Assembly: GCA_019136395.1 (NCBI GenBank) | Contig: JAGVUH010000146.1 | Location: forward strand, 1 to 9,339 | Source of the DNA: Gammaproteobacteria bacterium | GTDB lineage: Bacteria > Pseudomonadota > Gammaproteobacteria > Chromatiales > Chromatiaceae | Length of the DNA stretch: 9,339 nt | Direction of reading: 5' to 3' | Shown: positions 1 through 5,852 of the stretch, piece after piece | Layout: every line of letters starts with the position of its first letter | Position numbering within the stretch: the stretch's first letter is position 1 | Notes under the pieces: generated by a model | What the model saw: only the letters and a program-made list of their open reading frames with translations | The model's database searches: none | What the model was told of the DNA's origin: nothing | Translations under genes and position numbers: made by a program

Positions 1-1
1 C

Positions 2-397
2 GCCAGCAAGGTGGCCGACCTGACCCTGGACTTCGAGTCCTTCGCCCATCACGGCTTCCTGCTGGGCCACGCCGGCATCGTCGCCATCCCCGCGCACTTC
101 CCCCTGGCAGAACTCCTCATCCACCTGTTCGCCTTCGCGGCGCGGGAATCCTGCGGCAAGTGCTTCCCCTGCCGCATCGGTACCCGCCGGGGCCAGGAAC
201 TGCTGGAAGGTGCCCTCCACCAGGGACGCAAGATCGACCGCGCCCTGTTCGCGGACCTCCTCGCCACCCTGGAAGATGGGTCCCTCTGCGCCCTCGGCGG
301 CGGCCTGCCCCTGCCGGTGCGCAATGCCCTGACCTATTTCGGCGACGAACTGGCGCCCCTGTTCGCTCCGAGTGCTCAAGATAGCCGCCCCTCCTGA
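2..397 (+). CDS. fdsB: NADH-binding NuoF/FdsB-like subunit, 3' end (probable formate dehydrogenase beta subunit)
   Basis: This is the C-terminal part of an NADH-oxidising or NAD-reducing flavoprotein. The frame is open to the left edge, so the true start lies outside the window; the GTG at 11 is internal. Counting from that GTG, residues 46-57 read ESCGKCFPCRIG, the Cys-x2-Cys-x2-Cys of a 4Fe-4S cluster (Cys48, 51, 54). The fourth ligand is Cys93 in SLCALGG. This is the NuoF-type iron-sulfur region found in complex I NuoF, HoxF and FdsB. The RIGTRRG continuation, the SLCALGG..LPV block and the upstream LGHAGIV segment fit FdsB, the cytoplasmic beta subunit that passes formate-derived electrons to NAD, better than NuoF; this is from memory of the families. 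No fdsA-like gene follows, so this is the last gene of its operon or the order is unusual. HoxF or another NuoF paralogue remains possible. Confidence 0.72.
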   Translation, partial: ASKVADLTLDFESFAHHGFLLGHAGIVAIPAHFPLAELLIHLFAFAARESCGKCFPCRIGTRRGQELLEGALHQGRKIDRALFADLLATLEDGSLCALGGGLPLPVRNALTYFGDELAPLFAPSAQDSRPS

Positions 398-435
398 AGA
401 CTGGTCCGCCGCGAACCTCGTTGCGAAGTTATGGT

Positions 436-542
436 CCTTTGGCCCTTAGGCCTTTGGCCCTTTGGCCTTTGGCCTTTGGCCTTTGGCCTTTGGCCTTTGG
501 CCTTTGGCCTTTGGCCTTTGGCCTTTAGCCTTTGGCCCTTTG
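436..542. repeat. CCTTTGG heptanucleotide tandem repeat
   Basis: About 15 units of the 7-mer CCTTTGG occupy most of the intergenic region. Eight perfect consecutive copies run from 466 to 521. Degenerate units flank them: an extra C makes 8-bp units at 443-450 and 458-465, G-to-A changes occur at 448 and 527, and a final CCCTTTG ends at 542. The array ends about 63 bp before the ATG of the diguanylate cyclase gene. Perfect heptamers in the middle with decayed units at the edges are typical of a slippage-prone microsatellite. It is not in a coding frame. Confidence 0.95.
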
Positions 543-605
543 AATGATTTGCCGCGCGCTTGAAAAGTATCCATTGCGATCCATGCCGATTATGCTAGCG
601 CCGCC

Positions 606-2696
606 ATGCCCCCTCTCCCCCTCCTTGCCATCCTCCATCGTGCCCTCCGGCGGGGGGTAATGCTCGCCTGCCTCTGGGTCTGCACCCTGTCACTGTTGGC
701 CCTGTCACCGGCCTGGGCGCTGGAGACCGTCACCCTCCAGCTCAAGTGGACCCACGCCTTTCAGTTTGCCGGCTATTACGCGGCCCTGGAAAAGGGCTAC
801 TACCGCGAAGCCGGCCTGAATGTGCTGCTACGGGAAGGCGGCCCCTACATCGACCCCGTGGCATCCGTATTGGCCGGCAATGCCCAGTACGGTGTCGGCA
901 CCAGCAGCCTGCTGCTGGCCCGCAAGGCCGGTCAGCCGGTCGTGGTGCTGGCGGTGGTCTTCCAGCACTCGCCGCTAGTGCTGCTGGTCCGACGGGGCGA
1001 CGCCACCCAGGGTATCCCGGGCATCCGCGACCTCGCGGGTAAGCGCGTCATGCTCGAACCCCAGTCCGACGAATTGATCGCCTATCTCAAGCAGGAAGGC
1101 ATCACCCTTGACCAGCTTGTCCAGGTACCCCTCGGCCATGCGGAGCACTACGAGGAATTTATTCAAGGCGACGTGGACGCCATCAGCGCCTACGACACCT
1201 ACGAGCCCTACTATCTCGACCGCGCCGGTAGCGCTTATCAGACCTACAGCCCCCGCATGGGCGGCATCGACTTTTACGGTGACAATCTCTTCACCACCGA
1301 GCAGGAACTGGAGGCCCATCCCCAACGGGTGCGCGCCTTCCGGGACGCCAGCCTCCGCGGCTGGCGCTATGCGATGGAGCACCCCGAGGAAATCGCCGAC
1401 CTGATCGTCGCCAAGTATTCCCGGCAGCATCCGCGGGACTTCTATCGGTTCGAGGCCCAGCGCATGGCGCCCCTGCTCCGCGCCGACCTGGTCGAAGTCG
1501 GCTACATGAACCAGGGTCGCTGGCGCCATATCGCCAAGACCTATGCCGATCTGGGCCTGCTGCCCCCCGACTTCTCGCTGGAAGGTTTTCTTTACGAGCC
1601 GGACACCCCTCCCGACCTGACCAAACTCTTTATCGCCCTGGCCCTGCTGACGGCCGTCAGCGCCATCGCCCTCTATATCTATCGGGTCAACCGCCGCCTC
1701 GCCCTGGCCCTCGCCGAGAAATCCCGGAGCGAGGAGCGCCACCGCATCATTTTTCAGACCTCGCCCTCGGCGGGCCTGGTCTGGCGCGCGGGCTTCATTG
1801 TCACCGATTGGAACCGCCAGGCCGAGAGCCTCTTCGGCTGGACCCGCGAGGAGGTACTCGGCAAGCGCTTCGTCGATTTCCTCCTGCCGGCGGCGGAGCG
1901 GGACCGCCTGGCGCCGAAGCTGTCGGACCTGGACCAGGAGCAGGACCTACTCCCGGCCCATCGCATCAATGACAACCTGACCCGGGACGGCCGGGTGCTG
2001 ACCTGCGAGTGGTTCAATGCCTGGCTGCCGGAGCGGCACGGCGAGCCACGGGAAGTCGTCTCCCTCGCCAACGACATCACCGAGCGCCGCCGGCTGGAGG
2101 AGCAGATCCACCAGTTGGCCTTTTTCGATCCCCTCACCCGGCTCCCCAACCGGCGTTTGCTGCATGACCGCATCGAGCGCATTATCGCCGCGGCCAAGCG
2201 CAACCGCCGGCATGCGGCCCTGATGTTTCTCGACCTCGACAATTTCAAGCCACTCAACGACACCCACGGCCACGAGGTCGGCGACCTCCTGCTGATCGAT
2301 GTCGCCCAGCGCCTCCAGGGCAGCCTGCGCGCCACCGACACGGTTGCGCGCTTCGGCGGTGACGAATTCGTCGTGCTGCTGGGCGACCTGGACGGGGACG
2401 AGGCCCTGGCCCGCGAGCAAGCCGAACGCATCGCGGGCAAGATCCTCGAAGGTCTGTCCGAACCCTACCGGCTCACCCGCCCGGACGGCGCGGGCACGGT
2501 CGATCACCGCTGCACGGCAAGCATCGGCGTGGCCCTGTTCGACGGCGCGGGGGACGAGGAGGATGCCCTGCGGTGCGCCGACACCGCCATGTATCGCGCC
2601 AAGGAAGGCGGGCGTAACCGCATCGTGGTCGATGCTGGCCAGGCTGACGAGGCGTCCTCGCTGACGCCACACCGCCGGGAAGGGGGCCTGGCGTAG
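606..2696 (+). CDS. Membrane-bound diguanylate cyclase with NMT1/THI5-like periplasmic sensor, PAS and GGDEF domains
   Basis: A 696-residue sensor enzyme predicted to make cyclic di-GMP from two GTP. Domains in order: a signal peptide (Arg-containing n-region, hydrophobic stretch 19-34, likely cleavage after AWA at 36-38); an NMT1/THI5-like substrate-binding fold, about 40-330, opening with LQLKWTHAFQFAGYYAA; one transmembrane helix, about 341-359; a short basic linker; a PAS domain, about 379-492, ending in DITERR; and a GGDEF domain, about 498-665. Catalytic features look complete: LDLDNF at 542-547, the GGDEF A-site at 584-588, and an inhibitory I-site RATD at 575-578, five residues upstream as expected. 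Activity with product inhibition is therefore predicted. NMT1 domains bind pyrimidine precursors or other small molecules in ABC transporters; the ligand here is unknown. There is no clear Shine-Dalgarno at 606. An in-frame ATG at 660 follows a G-rich run but would remove the basic n-region, so 606 is preferred. Confidence 0.93.
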   Translation: MPPLPLLAILHRALRRGVMLACLWVCTLSLLALSPAWALETVTLQLKWTHAFQFAGYYAALEKGYYREAGLNVLLREGGPYIDPVASVLAGNAQYGVGTSSLLLARKAGQPVVVLAVVFQHSPLVLLVRRGDATQGIPGIRDLAGKRVMLEPQSDELIAYLKQEGITLDQLVQVPLGHAEHYEEFIQGDVDAISAYDTYEPYYLDRAGSAYQTYSPRMGGIDFYGDNLFTTEQELEAHPQRVRAFRDASLRGWRYAMEHPEEIADLIVAKYSRQHPRDFYRFEAQRMAPLLRADLVEVGYMNQGRWRHIAKTYADLGLLPPDFSLEGFLYEPDTPPDLTKLFIALALLTAVSAIALYIYRVNRRLALALAEKSRSEERHRIIFQTSPSAGLVWRAGFIVTDWNRQAESLFGWTREEVLGKRFVDFLLPAAERDRLAPKLSDLDQEQDLLPAHRINDNLTRDGRVLTCEWFNAWLPERHGEPREVVSLANDITERRRLEEQIHQLAFFDPLTRLPNRRLLHDRIERIIAAAKRNRRHAALMFLDLDNFKPLNDTHGHEVGDLLLIDVAQRLQGSLRATDTVARFGGDEFVVLLGDLDGDEALAREQAERIAGKILEGLSEPYRLTRPDGAGTVDHRCTASIGVALFDGAGDEEDALRCADTAMYRAKEGGRNRIVVDAGQADEASSLTPHRREGGLA

Positions 2697-2937
2697 CCAG
2701 GTGGCGCGGGCGGTAGCGCCCCCACTGGGCGAAGGCTTAGGCGGCGTCCATTTCACCTCCTGCAGCGCGTGGCTGCCACAGCCTTATAGTTTGGCGCAAT
2801 ATTCGTTAAGACCCCTCGCGCCCTAGGAGGGCTTCGGGGGCGCAACTTGCTGATTCTCTTGCTCCCCCCCTCGCGGGGGAGGGTTGGAGAGAGGGGGGTC
2901 TAAAGGGTTACTCCAGTCTGTCCAGTTTTATCTGGAT
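2697..2937. other. Convergent intergenic region with two GC-rich stem-loops
   Basis: This 241-bp gap lies between two convergent genes. Stem-loop A pairs GCGCCC (2818-2823) with GGGCGC (2838-2843). Stem-loop B pairs CTCCCCC (2862-2868) with GGGGGAG (2875-2881) and is followed by a purine run, GGAGAGAGGGGGG. A weaker bulged hairpin, GTGGCGC with GCGCC(CC)CAC, lies just after the cyclase stop at 2701-2725. None is followed by a T tract, so classical intrinsic terminators are not supported. Stem-loop B resembles pyrimidine-rich CCCTCTCC..GGGGGAG intergenic repeats that I recall from GC-rich proteobacteria. Confidence 0.5.
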
Positions 2938-3621
2938 CTATCCCGGGCGACGCCTGATTTCACTATCGATCGCGAGGGTGACCCGTTCGGGTGCCGCAAA
3001 GTGAGGGGGGCTGGCCAATTCCCGCGCGGCCTGCCTCATCACCGACCAGCCGGCGGACAGGGCCAGCCCGGCCAGGACCGCGGCCACGGCGAGATCGGGC
3101 CACCCCTGGCCGGTGCCGAACACGCCCGCGGCGGCCAGCATGACCGCCAGGTTACCGATGGCGTCGTTGCGGCTGCACAACCAGACCGAACGCATGTTGG
3201 CATCGCCATCGCGAAAGGTGTAGAGCATCAGGGCCACGCCGCCATTGGCCAGCAGGGCCAGGAAAGCGACGGCCCCCATGGTGATGGGTTCCGGAGGTTG
3301 CCCCTGATAGGCCGCCCAGGCCGTCCGGACGATCACGAACAGGCCGAAGGCGAACATCGAGGCGCCCTTCACCCAGGCCGCGCGGGCACGCCACGCCAGC
3401 CCCATGGACAGGGCCGCCAGGGAGATGCCGTAGTTGGCGGCGTCGCTGGCGAAATCCAGCGCGTCGGCGAACAGTGACATGGACCCCGCCCGCATGCCCG
3501 CGACGATCTCCACCGCGAACATGATGGCATTGATCACCAAGGCCACCCACAGGGCCTGGCGAAAACGCGGACTGACGGCACCCGTCGCCGCGCAGGTCTG
3601 ATCACAATAGCAACCGCTCAT
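2938..3621 (-). CDS. Cation diffusion facilitator (CDF)-like cation transporter, short form
   Basis: A 227-residue inner-membrane protein with about six hydrophobic segments, predicted to export a divalent metal ion in exchange for protons. Two intramembrane metal-site signatures of the CDF family are visible in altered form. ADALDFASDAANY (TM2) supplies Asp53, Asp56 and Asp60. LCSRNDAIGN (TM5) has Cys149-x3-Asp153 where classical zinc CDFs have His-x3-Asp. Only about 35 residues follow the last membrane segment, so the usual C-terminal cytoplasmic dimerisation domain is missing or vestigial. The N-terminus has three cysteines (Cys4, 6, 10) that could bind metal. The start is well supported by AGGAGGG on the minus strand (3627-3633), five bases before the ATG. 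The gene is monocistronic and divergent from the toxin-antitoxin pair. Substrate cannot be assigned from sequence; the altered ligands argue against assuming zinc. Confidence 0.85.
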   Translation of the reverse strand: MSGCYCDQTCAATGAVSPRFRQALWVALVINAIMFAVEIVAGMRAGSMSLFADALDFASDAANYGISLAALSMGLAWRARAAWVKGASMFAFGLFVIVRTAWAAYQGQPPEPITMGAVAFLALLANGGVALMLYTFRDGDANMRSVWLCSRNDAIGNLAVMLAAAGVFGTGQGWPDLAVAAVLAGLALSAGWSVMRQAARELASPPHFAAPERVTLAIDSEIRRRPG

Positions 3622-3626
3622 GTTGG

Positions 3627-3633
3627 CCCTCCT
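3627..3633 (-). promoter_or_regulatory. Strong ribosome binding site of the CDF-like gene
   Basis: The minus strand reads AGGAGGG followed by five bases and then ATG at 3621-3619. This near-perfect Shine-Dalgarno fixes the start and contrasts with the absent one at the neighbouring toxin gene. Confidence 0.8.
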
Positions 3634-3801
3634 GAAACCGCGGATGAGTGCGTGTCCTCACCCTGTCGGGATTACAGAGATACGACTGGACGCCACGAAA
3701 ACAATGTTAACGTCACGCGCTGGAGTATTCACATGGAATACACCGACACTTTCCCGGTTGCGCCCCAGAGCCCCCCGCTAAATCGGTATGGAGTAGGGGG
3801 A

Positions 3802-3830
3802 TTGCCACTGGCTGATGCGTGAACTAGAGT
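3802..3830 (+). promoter_or_regulatory. Predicted sigma70 promoter of the toxin-antitoxin operon
   Basis: TTGCCA at 3802-3807 matches the -35 consensus at five of six bases. TAGAGT at 3825-3830 matches the -10 consensus at four of six. The spacer is exactly 17 bp. The expected transcription start, seven bases after the -10 box, falls on the A of the toxin ATG at 3837, predicting a leaderless mRNA. The -10 box lies inside the palindrome at 3819-3834. Confidence 0.55.
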
Positions 3831-3834
3831 TCAC
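3819..3834. promoter_or_regulatory. Perfect inverted repeat, likely operator for antitoxin autorepression
   Basis: GTGAACT (3819-3825) and AGTTCAC (3828-3834) are perfect inverted repeats around a central AG, giving a 16-bp dyad that ends two bases before the toxin ATG. Its position over the -10 box and its symmetry suit binding by a dimeric helix-turn-helix antitoxin such as the one encoded at 4150-4455. Binding would block RNA polymerase. That this protein binds here is inference from how HigBA-type modules are regulated. Confidence 0.65.
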
Positions 3835-3836
3835 CA

Positions 3837-4145
3837 ATGTTTCGCGTGATCAAGACCAGTACCTTTGATACCTGGCTTAACGCGCTGTCAGATCAGCGCG
3901 CCAGAGCGGCGATCCTGGCCCGGATCGACCGCATGCGACTGGGAAACCTAGGCGATAACAAGTCGTTGGGGGAGGGGTTGCATGAGGCTCGCATCTTTTG
4001 TGGGCCGGGTTATCGTCTGTATTACCTGCGCGAAGGCAACACCCTGATTGTTCTGCTCACGGGAGGCGACAAGGGCAGTCAGACGCAAGACATCCGCAAC
4101 GCGCGCCAACTGGTGCGCGCCTGGCGCCAAAAGACTGAGGATTGA
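3837..4145 (+). CDS. RelE/HigB-like toxin of a type II toxin-antitoxin module (addiction module killer protein family)
   Basis: A 102-residue protein of the RelE/ParE superfamily, in the HigB-like group often annotated as putative addiction module killer protein. Family-typical blocks are FDTWLNALSDQRARAAILARI (an N-terminal helical region), LGNLGD.KSLGEGLHEARI, GPGYRLYYL (the central strand) and LLTGGDKGSQTQDI near the C-terminus. Relatives are usually ribosome-dependent mRNA interferases; the activity here is inferred, not shown. Length is normal for the family and no lesion is visible. The toxin precedes its antitoxin, the HigBA-like order, with four bases between toxin stop and antitoxin start. 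There is no Shine-Dalgarno before the ATG: the bases upstream belong to a palindrome and to the predicted promoter. Confidence 0.9.
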   Translation: MFRVIKTSTFDTWLNALSDQRARAAILARIDRMRLGNLGDNKSLGEGLHEARIFCGPGYRLYYLREGNTLIVLLTGGDKGSQTQDIRNARQLVRAWRQKTED

Positions 4146-4149
4146 GGCA

Positions 4150-4455
4150 ATGCCTGACCAGACCGACACCTTCACCACCTACGACAGCGTCGACTATTTA
4201 CACGACGACGAGGATATCCGCCTGTACCTGGAGGCCTGTCTGGCTGAGGACGAGGGCGATGGCCGCCTTATCGCCCATGCCTTGGGTACCATTGCCCGGA
4301 CGCGCAATCTGTCCCGCTTGGCTGTGCAGATCGGCATGAGTCGCGAAGGGTTGCACAAAGCATTATCCGGCCGCAGCCAGCCAAGTTTCGCCACGATCCT
4401 TAAGGTAGCGCGCGGCTTGGGCCTGGAACTGACCTTTAAGCCGCGCGCGGCGTAG
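4150..4455 (+). CDS. HTH antitoxin of the HigA-like addiction module antidote family
   Basis: A 101-residue DNA-binding antitoxin paired with the toxin just upstream. The N-terminal 30 residues (YDSVDYLHDDEDIRLYLEAC) match the acidic start typical of putative addiction module antidote proteins. A helix-turn-helix of Xre/Cro type spans about 54-75 (LSRLAVQIGMSREGLHKALSG), followed by SFATILKVARGLGLEL. It should neutralise the toxin by direct binding and repress the operon, probably at the palindrome at 3819-3834. The ATG at 4150 is chosen because the protein from there matches family length and because GAGGA at 4137-4141, inside the toxin gene, gives a well-spaced ribosome site. The stop is only eight bases from the convergent HD-domain gene. 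Confidence 0.9.
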   Translation: MPDQTDTFTTYDSVDYLHDDEDIRLYLEACLAEDEGDGRLIAHALGTIARTRNLSRLAVQIGMSREGLHKALSGRSQPSFATILKVARGLGLELTFKPRAA

Positions 4456-4463
4456 GTACAATT

Positions 4464-5726
4464 TCAGGCGCCGCTAAATTCGCACGGGATGCCGAACATC
4501 TCGCCCGCCACCGCCGCGGCTCGGCGGGCGGCCTGGGCCGGCACGAAGACGTAGAATCGCCACAACCCCGCGTAGCGCTCCTGCAGGGCGCCAATCTCGG
4601 TATAGGCATCCTGGCCGGGATCGTTCAGCCGCGCCAGGCCCCGGCTGGTCTCCACCGCCACATCGGCCTCCTTCATCATGGTCAGGGCCGGACAGTAGAG
4701 GATGACCTGGGAAAATGGCAGACCGAGGGCGGCGGCGATCTCCCGCTCCACCCGCGCCCGCTCGTCGCGGGCCGCGTGATAGCGGGCCACCCAGGTCTCC
4801 CGCAATGGCAGGGGCACGCCGCGCCCGGACACGACGTAGCCACGCTTGAGCAGGTCGCGATTTAGCACTTGCCGTGCCAGGGCCGCCGCCTCCGGTTGAC
4901 CACAATGGGCCAGGCGGTTAAGCAGGGTCCAGTCGTTAAGGTCCAGTAGGTCATCCTCCCCCAGCAGGCCCTGGTCGTGGGCCAGTTCCACCGCCTTGGA
5001 GATCATGGCCCCGGCGACCACCTTGGTGTGGTGGTAGTAAACCCGCTCGGTCAGAAAATAGCGCAACCGCAGGACGCCGACGATCTCGGAGCGGGTGTCG
5101 GGCCGATCCATGCCCCGCTTGACCAGGCGCAGCACCAGGCGGTCGTCATGGAGGGCGAAGGCGCGCAGGATGCGGTCGTCGTAGTCGTGGGCGAGGCCGG
5201 CGAAAAAGCTATCACGGCGCAGATAGTCCAGCAGATCGGCGTCGATAGTGCCGGAGACGATCTCCCGCGCCCAGGTGGATGTTGCCTCCGGGCCGGCCTG
5301 GCCAAGCAGGGCCCCCACCTCCCGCCGCATACCCAACCAGTCCAGGGCGTCGCCCAGTTCGTCGTCCAGCAGGCGGGCCAGCCGCGCCCCCTTGTCATGA
5401 CGGGCAAAGAGGCGGCGCTCGTCTTCCAGCGTATGCCCGAAGGGCACGTGGGTCACGTCGTGCAACAGGGCCGCCGCGCCAATAATAGCCTCCTGCTCGG
5501 CGGTCACCGCAAAGCCGGCACGGCGCAGACTAGCGACGATGCGGTGGGACAGGGCGCAGACGCCGATGGCGTGATCAAAGCGCGTATGCAGCGCGCCGGG
5601 ATAGACCAGGTAGGCCGTGCCCAGTTGCTTGATACCGCGCAAGCGCTGCATGACGGGCAGGTCGATCAGCGCCGTTTCGAGCGAACTCAGCTCGATATCG
5701 CCGTGAATGGGGTCGCGGAGCAGCAT
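4464..5726 (-). CDS. HD-domain phosphohydrolase, SAMHD1/YwfO-like (probable dNTPase or nucleotide hydrolase)
   Basis: A 420-residue metal-dependent phosphohydrolase. It opens with RDPIHGDIELS and continues with QRLRGIKQLGTAYLVYPGALHTRFDH, the hallmark start of the SAMHD1/YwfO branch of HD proteins. Likely metal ligands are His52 (RFDHAIG), His89-Asp90 (LLHDVTH) and Asp164 (GTIDADLLDYL); His93 and His98 lie near the active site. Tyr168 and Asp172 correspond in position to nucleotide-contacting residues of SAMHD1. The C-terminal half (about 200-420) is a less conserved helical region ending in a small alpha/beta segment. Related proteins hydrolyse dGTP or other dNTPs, and some limit phage replication; the substrate here is not known. 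The only in-frame ATG after an upstream stop is at 5726-5724, yet no Shine-Dalgarno precedes it. The gene follows hsdS on the same strand after a 126-bp gap. Confidence 0.88.
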   Translation of the reverse strand: MLLRDPIHGDIELSSLETALIDLPVMQRLRGIKQLGTAYLVYPGALHTRFDHAIGVCALSHRIVASLRRAGFAVTAEQEAIIGAAALLHDVTHVPFGHTLEDERRLFARHDKGARLARLLDDELGDALDWLGMRREVGALLGQAGPEATSTWAREIVSGTIDADLLDYLRRDSFFAGLAHDYDDRILRAFALHDDRLVLRLVKRGMDRPDTRSEIVGVLRLRYFLTERVYYHHTKVVAGAMISKAVELAHDQGLLGEDDLLDLNDWTLLNRLAHCGQPEAAALARQVLNRDLLKRGYVVSGRGVPLPLRETWVARYHAARDERARVEREIAAALGLPFSQVILYCPALTMMKEADVAVETSRGLARLNDPGQDAYTEIGALQERYAGLWRFYVFVPAQAARRAAAVAGEMFGIPCEFSGA

Positions 5727-5852
5727 GGGCAGGGAAGGAAAGATGGAAGTAAGGAGTCAGAGGAGCGTGTATTGACCGCGTTTACACCCCAGCATCGCCG
5801 GTACAGGGTGTGGCACTGGCCTCACCAGGGCCATTCAGAATGAACTGCATGC

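Noticed and set aside
560..596. Sigma70 promoter (TTGAAA at 560, TATGCT at 591) for the cyclase gene
   Set aside because: The spacing of 25 bp is too long, and no acceptable -10 lies 16-18 bp after TTGAAA.
975..1742. 255-residue open frame on the minus strand inside the cyclase gene
   Set aside because: It is antisense to a clearly recognisable NMT1-like domain and has no recognisable motif; long antisense frames are expected at this GC content.
2884..3477. 197-residue plus-strand frame opposite the CDF-like gene
   Set aside because: The minus strand has a strong ribosome site and a membrane-transporter pattern; the plus-strand product is Gly/Gln/Arg-rich with no motif.
4977..5843. 288-residue open frame on the plus strand opposite the HD-domain gene
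   Set aside because: The opposite strand encodes a complete HD phosphohydrolase with its metal ligands. The plus-strand product is low-complexity in Gly, Gln and Val without domain signals.
5810..5852. Intrinsic terminator after hsdS (TGGCC..GGCCA small stem)
   Set aside because: The stem is only five base pairs and has no T tract on the minus strand.
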